From: Chloroflexi bacterium TSY
GTDB taxonomy: Bacteria; Chloroflexota; Anaerolineae; Caldilineales; Caldilineaceae
Assembly (NCBI GenBank): GCA_019217005.1
Contig: JAHBNG010000164.1
Span: 1 to 28,078 of the forward strand
Length of the DNA stretch: 28,078 nucleotides
Direction of reading: 5' to 3'
Shown: positions 23,365 to 28,078 of the stretch, in pieces
How the letters are laid out: each line of letters starts with the position of its first letter
How positions within the stretch are numbered: position 1 is the stretch's first letter
Program-made: the position numbers and the translations under genes
Notes under the pieces: generated by a model
Seen by the model: the letters and a program-made list of their open reading frames with translations, nothing else
What the model was told of the DNA's origin: nothing
Databases searched by the model: none

Positions 23365-24054
23365 TTAGAACGTCAATGTTCCACCAGTTTCTAATACTGT
23401 ACACGCAATACCTGCTTCTTTCAATTGTGCAGCAAATGCCTGAGCATCTTGCTCAATTGGTGGAAATGTATTGTAATGGCAGGGAACGACATGCTTTGCC
23501 TGGACAAACTGAGCCGCTTTTACGGCATCATCTGGCCCCATCGTAAAATTGTCTCCAATCGGCAAAACGGCCAGATCGACCCCACCATCTTCACCAATCA
23601 ACTTCATATCATAGGTGAGTGCCGTATCGCCCGCAAAGTAGATGCGCATACCACCCTTGAGCGTGATGAGAAGACCAGCAGGATTGCCTCCATTGCTGCC
23701 GTCGGGTAGGGCACTGCCATGATGCGCAATCGTCAACTTGACTCGACCAAATGGAAAGTTGAATCCGCCTCCAATATGCATGGGATGGGCATTGGCCACA
23801 CCACCACTTCCCAGCCAACCAGCAATCTCAAAATTCGAAATCGTTGTGGCACCGGTGCGTTTGGCTAAACCAATGGCGTCTGCAATATGATCGCCGTGAC
23901 CGTGCGTAACAAGTACAAAATCAGCATCTACTTCATCTGCCGTTACTTGGGCAACTGGACTATTCGGCTTGAAAAACGGATCGATCACGAGTTTGGTTCC
24001 ATCCGCATCCAGACCAAACGTTGCATGTCCATAATAGGTAAGTGTAACTGACAT
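23365..24054 (-). CDS. Metallo-beta-lactamase-fold hydrolase (UPF0173/YtkL-like)
   Basis: This 229-aa protein is of the UPF0173 type. It has the THGHGDHIAD metal motif (His51, His53, Asp55, His56), the early TYYGHATFGLD segment, LVIDPFF, the later IYFAGDTALTYDM and VVPCHYNTFPPI. These enzymes bind two metal ions and hydrolyse unidentified small substrates. The length fits the family exactly. The start has a good AAGGAGA ribosome site. The downstream gap to the four-cysteine protein is only 25 bp. Confidence 0.9.
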   Translation of the reverse strand: MSVTLTYYGHATFGLDADGTKLVIDPFFKPNSPVAQVTADEVDADFVLVTHGHGDHIADAIGLAKRTGATTISNFEIAGWLGSGGVANAHPMHIGGGFNFPFGRVKLTIAHHGSALPDGSNGGNPAGLLITLKGGMRIYFAGDTALTYDMKLIGEDGGVDLAVLPIGDNFTMGPDDAVKAAQFVQAKHVVPCHYNTFPPIEQDAQAFAAQLKEAGIACTVLETGGTLTF

Positions 24055-24144
24055 AGGATATTCTCCTTCCTGATTGGTTCTAGTCGCTGCATTGAATGTA
24101 TTAAGTGCTTAAACCTCTTGCGTTCATTATATCATAATAGCGCA

Positions 24145-24176
24145 AGGCCAGATTTGCGAAGTAGCAAATCTGGCCT
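24145..24176. terminator. 13-bp perfect hairpin in the gap before the hydrolase gene
   Basis: AGGCCAGATTTGC (24145-24157) pairs with GCAAATCTGGCCT (24164-24176) across a 6-nt loop. It lies between the leftward nuoI stop (24313) and the hydrolase start (24054), so it probably ends the nuo transcript. The U-tract is weak. Confidence 0.6.
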
Positions 24177-24215
24177 ATACACTTACGAAATCTGGCTGTC
24201 TACTAGAGAAGTCAC

Positions 24216-24281
24216 TTAAACTCCGTACTTTCGCAGCATTTTTTGCTCTGGCAGAATTGCGGACGAACGTACGAAGTTTAA
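24216..24281. repeat. Second inverted repeat downstream of nuoI
   Basis: TTAAACTCCGTAC (24216-24228) pairs with GTACGAAGTTTAA (24269-24281) with one mismatch and a 40-nt loop. Function is unknown; it lies between the nuoI stop and the hairpin at 24145. Confidence 0.5.
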
Positions 24282-24312
24282 AGAATGTGACTATAATCCT
24301 GATTGGCGTTAT

Positions 24313-25152
24313 TTAAGCGCCCTGCTCTTCTTTACGCTGTTTTGCTTTTTCTGCTGCTTTCCGCTTTAATTCTTCCAGTCGTGCTTTGCGCGCTTCTGCA
24401 TCTTCTTCGCCGGAGCCGCTAGATTGGCGTGCCTTGGCTTTTGCCGCGGCCTGCTTCTTGAGGGCATCTAGTTCTTCTTTGGAACGCTTTGGTTTTTTGT
24501 CACCTGCTGCGGCTTTGGCTTTCTTTTCGGCATCGCGCTTCGCTTTTTCGGCTGCCTTTCGCGCTGCCTCTTCGTCCTTCTTACGTTGGACCTCTTCCTC
24601 TTCTGCATATTGTACTGGCCATAAAGTGGCATAATATTCGACAGGCACTGTTAGCTCTGCCTTATCATAGACGAGATGAGGATAACGATCAAAGACTGCT
24701 AATTCATAGTCATGATTCATCTTAATTGCGTCAAAAGGACAAAACTCTGTGCAGAAGCTACAGCTCATGCAGACGGCGGCATCGATGTAGAATTCTGCTG
24801 GTCGAGCGACAGGGCGTCCGTTCTCATCGCTGTCACGCACAATCCAGATACATTGCGGCGGGCAAACTTTGGCACAAATTCCACAGGCCGTACACTTATC
24901 TTCATTCTTCTTGGTATCCCAAATGAGCATCGGGATATAGCGAAAACGTTCAGGCAACAGACGACGTTCTTCAGGATACTGGATCGTCAGCAGTCCTTCT
25001 TGGTCAATCGGTTGTTCCATAATGCGACGATTACCAGCAAGTTCTTGGCTTTTTTCATAGCGGCTGGGTGTCTCTTTGGAATCATCCCTAAACGTATCCA
25101 TGGCATGCTTGAGCGTAATGCCAAGCCCTTTGAGTAAACCTGTTCCGTACAT
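24313..25152 (-). CDS. nuoI: NADH-quinone oxidoreductase subunit I with long charged tail
   Basis: This is the peripheral-arm complex I subunit that carries two 4Fe-4S clusters and passes electrons towards NuoB. The ligand motifs are CTACGICAKVCP (C87, C90, C93, C97) and CMSCSFCTEFCP (C128, C131, C134, C138). Normal NuoI has about 160-190 residues; this one has 279. From about residue 183 the tail is rich in Lys, Ala and Glu (for example RKAAEKAKRDAEKKAKAAAG) and is probably a long charged helix or disordered. AAAGGAAC precedes the ATG, which lies 12 nt after the nuoCD stop, so the two are in one operon. Confidence 0.93.
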   Translation of the reverse strand: MYGTGLLKGLGITLKHAMDTFRDDSKETPSRYEKSQELAGNRRIMEQPIDQEGLLTIQYPEERRLLPERFRYIPMLIWDTKKNEDKCTACGICAKVCPPQCIWIVRDSDENGRPVARPAEFYIDAAVCMSCSFCTEFCPFDAIKMNHDYELAVFDRYPHLVYDKAELTVPVEYYATLWPVQYAEEEEVQRKKDEEAARKAAEKAKRDAEKKAKAAAGDKKPKRSKEELDALKKQAAAKAKARQSSGSGEEDAEARKARLEELKRKAAEKAKQRKEEQGA

Positions 25153-25164
25153 GATTTGTTCCTT

Positions 25165-27027
25165 TTATCGATCAACCTCACCCAACACAATATCAATCGC
25201 ACCCAAAATGACAATTGCATCTGCGACCTTATAGCCAACGGACATGGGTCCCAATGCATTCAAGTTGATGTAGCTTGGTGAACGAACATGATATCGGAAT
25301 GGATTCGCTTTATTATCGCTCACCAAGAAATATCCCAATTCACCCTTGGGTCCTTCAATCCGTTGATAGACCTCGCCTTCCGGCGGACGGAATGTATAGC
25401 CACCGCGACCACCGATAATTTCTCCAAAGCCCTGCTCTAGTGTTGCCGAAGCATATGCCGGCGCACCCTGAACATCACCACCAGGAATGTCCCGCAGTGC
25501 CTGACGCAGAATCTTGACGCTTTCACGTGCTTCTAGCAGGCGAATGTAATAGCGATCATAGATGTCGCCGTTGGGCAATGTGGGAATATCAAATTCGAAG
25601 CGGTCGTAGATGCAATAAGGTTCCGCTCGGCGAATGTCGTAGGGAACGCCAGCTGCACGAATCATGGGACCAGATACACTAAGCGAAATCAGGTCTTCGG
25701 CTGAGAGGTAGCCAACCCCGCGACCACGCGCTTTGACGATTTCGTTACCACTCAGCAATTCGTCTAGTTCATCCAACGCTCTTGGTAAACGATCATGGGC
25801 GAGATAAGTCGCCCGCTTCACCCAATCTGGCGTTAGGTCGCGTACAACCCCGCCAAAGCGCATATAGTTACACATTAAGCGTGCGCCGCTGACCTCCTCA
25901 AACAAGTCGAGGATCATCTCACGCTCTTCGATGGCATAGAGGGCGGGTGTTTGGAGGGCACCTAAATCGTTTAGAATGAAACCGATGGACCAGAGGTGGT
26001 TGACAATCCGCGTGAACTCGGCCATGATGATGCGGATGTAGTTGGCGCGTTCTGGAACGTCGATATTAAGTAGTTTCTCGACGGCTAATGCCAATCCAAG
26101 ATTGTTGCTCATGGAGTTGATGTAATCGAGCCGATCCGTGTAGGGCATGTTCATCAACCATGTATTGCGTTCGCCAATTTTCTCATGGTTGCGATGCAAA
26201 TAGCCCATCTCTGGCTCAAGGGCCAAAATCGTCTCGCCCTCAATGCGAGCCAACATCCGGAACACGCCATGTGTACTGGGATGATGTGGTCCAAGATTGA
26301 CAACGATACTTTCTGTGTCTAACGCACCATATTCTTCATTGCCCAGTGCCTGACTGACGGGCACATAGGTGACAGGTTCCTTCCAATCTTCCGGATCCCA
26401 CTCAGCTGGATAAGCCGTGTTCTTTCCCCAGGGCAGTTTGTCCTCATGCCACTCATACCCTTTTGCCGGGTGACGACTCTTGAAAGGCTTGGCGTCGGAT
26501 TCATGATAGGCTTCTTTCCAATCCTTGCGCATCGGGTGGCCGTGGAAGCCCTCCCAGAGTAGAATCCGGCGCAAATTGGGATGACCGTCGAATTTTATAC
26601 CAAAGAGATCGTAGACTTCACGTTCCTGAAGGTTTGCACCTGGATACACGCTCGTGGCTGACGGCACAGTCTCATTTTCTGGCACACGAACATGCAGCTT
26701 GAGATGGCCTCCGCCTTTTGAGGTGCTAAAAAGGTGATAGACTGTATCAAATCGCTCTGATACACCGGCTCGCTGCTTGCCGCCATATGATTCATAGTCA
26801 ACACACGTGAGGCTGGACAACAGATCATACTTTTCTGTGTCCCGCAAATGCATCAACAGCGAAATCAGTTTATCTGGTGCCACAATCAACCCAGGATCAG
26901 TTTCTTCTGCCCATTGCCCCAAAACGGCACCGGGAACAGCGTCATTGTAAGGCAATGAAGAATCAATTTCCTGCCCGTCAACTGTGGGTTCTTCGGCAAC
27001 TGGTGCCTCAGCTACTGCATCGCTCAT
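25165..27027 (-). CDS. nuoCD: Fused NADH-quinone oxidoreductase subunits C and D
   Basis: This 620-aa protein joins two complex I subunits. Residues of about 35-175 are NuoC, with the signature EREVYDLFGIKFDGHPNLRR (135-154). From about 232 it is NuoD (49-kDa type), with VNLGPHHPSTHGVFR (243-257), EPEMGYLHRNHEKIGE and the C-terminal DIVLGEVDR expected near the quinone site. The join is a linker (about 178-230) rich in W, E, K and P. The fusion is standard in Escherichia coli and relatives but not usual in the lineage suspected here. The first 30 residues are acidic and low-complexity. The start at 27027 has no clear ribosome site. Confidence 0.94.
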   Translation of the reverse strand: MSDAVAEAPVAEEPTVDGQEIDSSLPYNDAVPGAVLGQWAEETDPGLIVAPDKLISLLMHLRDTEKYDLLSSLTCVDYESYGGKQRAGVSERFDTVYHLFSTSKGGGHLKLHVRVPENETVPSATSVYPGANLQEREVYDLFGIKFDGHPNLRRILLWEGFHGHPMRKDWKEAYHESDAKPFKSRHPAKGYEWHEDKLPWGKNTAYPAEWDPEDWKEPVTYVPVSQALGNEEYGALDTESIVVNLGPHHPSTHGVFRMLARIEGETILALEPEMGYLHRNHEKIGERNTWLMNMPYTDRLDYINSMSNNLGLALAVEKLLNIDVPERANYIRIIMAEFTRIVNHLWSIGFILNDLGALQTPALYAIEEREMILDLFEEVSGARLMCNYMRFGGVVRDLTPDWVKRATYLAHDRLPRALDELDELLSGNEIVKARGRGVGYLSAEDLISLSVSGPMIRAAGVPYDIRRAEPYCIYDRFEFDIPTLPNGDIYDRYYIRLLEARESVKILRQALRDIPGGDVQGAPAYASATLEQGFGEIIGGRGGYTFRPPEGEVYQRIEGPKGELGYFLVSDNKANPFRYHVRSPSYINLNALGPMSVGYKVADAIVILGAIDIVLGEVDR

Positions 27028-27142
27028 AATTAATATCGCGCCTTTATACTAAGCACTGTCACGGATAAGATTGAGTGTAGATCGCTTTATTCAGAAAGAA
27101 TTCTTATCTGTGAGTGAGTGCGGTATTACTGCTTATTGATGA

Positions 27143-27925
27143 TCATGCTGGCTGTTTCATTTTGGCATGATAGCGAGCCCGAACCGTTTCTAATGTTGCC
27201 TTGACATCGTCGGGCAGAAGCTCTGGTACGAGGCGAGCGGCGCCACCTCCACCGCTCAAGGCCGCGCCTTCACCCAATGTATGCTCACGAATGAGCTGGA
27301 TCTGGCGCGGATCAAAGATATCTGGTCCCAAGACAGGCACTGGAATAAAATCAGACGTATCTTTCTGATACCAAGCAACTTTGGCGATGCTCTGACGTTC
27401 CACCTTCTCGTGCATCTTCATTAGCCCATAAATCAACGCTTCAGGCGTCGGCGGGCATCCAGGAACGTAGACATCAACCGGAATATACTTGTCAATCCCG
27501 CTAACAACGTTATAGCCCTCTTTGAATGGACCACCACCAGTAGCACATGCTCCCATGCTGACGACATAACGCGGCTCGGCCATCTGATTGTAGATTCGTA
27601 CAATCGCAGGGACCATCTTTTTGGTGACAGTTCCAGATACAATCATCAGATCGCTCTGGCGTGGACTGGGACGCATGACTTCCATTCCAAAACGCGACAG
27701 ATCGTATCGACTGGCAGCCGTTGCAATCATCTCAATCGCGCAGCAAGCCAATCCAAACAGAAGAGGCCACATGCTTGACTTACGGCTCCAGTTGTACACT
27801 TTGTCAAGTGTTGTCACCAGGACATTCGATTGTAGCTCAGGGGGGACAGAAATTGAATCGTGCAAATATTGCTGAATCTGCTCATCTTTTAGCTGTTGGA
27901 AATCTTCTGCAACGGGTGTTGCCAT
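27143..27925 (-). CDS. nuoB: NADH-quinone oxidoreductase subunit B
   Basis: This complex I subunit holds the terminal N2 4Fe-4S cluster that gives electrons to quinone. The ligands are visible: the tandem cysteines C61-C62 in [11 protein letters not shown]127 in [12 protein letters not shown] and C157 in [11 protein letters not shown]. At 260 aa it is longer than many NuoB proteins, because of extensions at both ends: an N-terminal acidic stretch and a C-terminal part with a [20 protein letters not shown] segment. GGGAGCAGAG before the ATG at 27925 fits a ribosome site. The gap to nuoCD is 115 bp with no gene. nuoA was not found in the 150 bp to the window edge. Confidence 0.94.
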   Translation of the reverse strand: MATPVAEDFQQLKDEQIQQYLHDSISVPPELQSNVLVTTLDKVYNWSRKSSMWPLLFGLACCAIEMIATAASRYDLSRFGMEVMRPSPRQSDLMIVSGTVTKKMVPAIVRIYNQMAEPRYVVSMGACATGGGPFKEGYNVVSGIDKYIPVDVYVPGCPPTPEALIYGLMKMHEKVERQSIAKVAWYQKDTSDFIPVPVLGPDIFDPRQIQLIREHTLGEGAALSGGGGAARLVPELLPDDVKATLETVRARYHAKMKQPA

Positions 27926-27955
27926 AAACTCTGCTCCCGTTTGAATGGATTAATA

Positions 27956-28036
27956 GTGTGACCCAAAGCGTGTATAATGAAGACCGCTTAGTCAGAGAAC
28001 CTGTTCCATTCACACCCTTTGTGATACACACTCAAT
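27956..28036. repeat. Imperfect hairpin repeat of about 80 bp, copy C
   Basis: Arms GTGTGACCCAAAGCGTGTAT and CATTCACACCCTTTGTGATA (followed by CACACTC) form an imperfect inverted repeat around TTAGTCAGAGAAC. It lies just upstream of nuoB. It resembles copy A at 15973-16052 over the whole length, including the shared centre AGTCAGAGAAxCTGTTCCATT. Confidence 0.7.
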
Positions 28037-28078
28037 GGATATACGTATAATCAATTGAGGAATGAGCCGTAAATAACT

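Noticed and set aside
1..28078. tRNA, rRNA, CRISPR arrays and riboswitches.
   Set aside because: I looked for typical arms, repeat-spacer arrays and known aptamer cores by eye and saw none convincing. A covariance-model scan would be decisive.

Overview
The window looks like chromosomal DNA of a Chloroflexota-type bacterium of about 50% GC, possibly a metagenome-assembled genome. This is inferred from protein style: the transposase type, the complex I subunits, the Mrp variant and the lone xanthine-dehydrogenase-type subunit. No rRNA or tRNA gene was seen to prove it. Almost every gene lies on the minus strand. The only plus-strand genes are two intruders, an IS transposase and a large recombinase.

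Region 1 (about 0.2-10.2 kb) is a surface-glycan or glycolipid locus in visible decay. Read in transcription order it holds a GT-A-type glycosyltransferase, an HtrB/LpxL-type acyltransferase, a chorismate-lyase-like protein, a Gfo/Idh/MocA oxidoreductase, a sulfotransferase, a GT4 glycosyltransferase and an alkaline-phosphatase-superfamily protein. The GT4 gene is cut at its 3' end by a 1608-bp insertion sequence with 17-bp terminal inverted repeats and a 5-bp target duplication. Removing the IS rebuilds the end of the gene. The acyltransferase gene is split by a 217-bp MITE-like element with 17-bp inverted ends and a 3-bp duplication. Removing it rejoins the frame exactly. The GT4, the phosphatase-like gene and the IS transposase also carry frameshifts.

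Region 2 (10.33-12.49 kb) is the most unusual object here. It is a 2158-bp module bounded by an 18-bp perfect inverted repeat, with a second, nested 24-bp perfect inverted repeat. It encodes one 647-aa protein made of two complete-length tyrosine-recombinase modules in tandem. The first has the full catalytic set and the second lacks the HxxR motif. Its outer ends match the ends of the MITE in the acyltransferase gene, so the two may form an autonomous/non-autonomous pair.

Region 3 (12.6-17.4 kb) holds metabolic genes. These are a chimeric protein (a short-chain-dehydrogenase-like N-terminus joined to a benzoate-CoA-ligase core that lacks its own N-terminus), a D-cysteine-desulfhydrase-like PLP enzyme, a sugar phosphate isomerase/epimerase, a cyclophilin-like protein and a haloacid-dehalogenase-type HAD protein.

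Region 4 (17.5-24.1 kb) holds a molybdopterin hydroxylase large subunit without its usual partners, an Mrp-type P-loop ATPase without its CxxC motif, a MazEF-like toxin-antitoxin pair, an FAD-dependent amine-oxidase-like enzyme, a four-cysteine unknown protein and a metallo-beta-lactamase-fold hydrolase.

Region 5 (24.3-27.9 kb) is a short respiratory complex I operon, nuoB - nuoCD (fused) - nuoI, where NuoI has a long lysine/alanine/glutamate-rich tail. An imperfect hairpin repeat of about 80 bp occurs upstream of nuoB and between the cyclophilin-like and isomerase genes. A half copy lies next to mrp.
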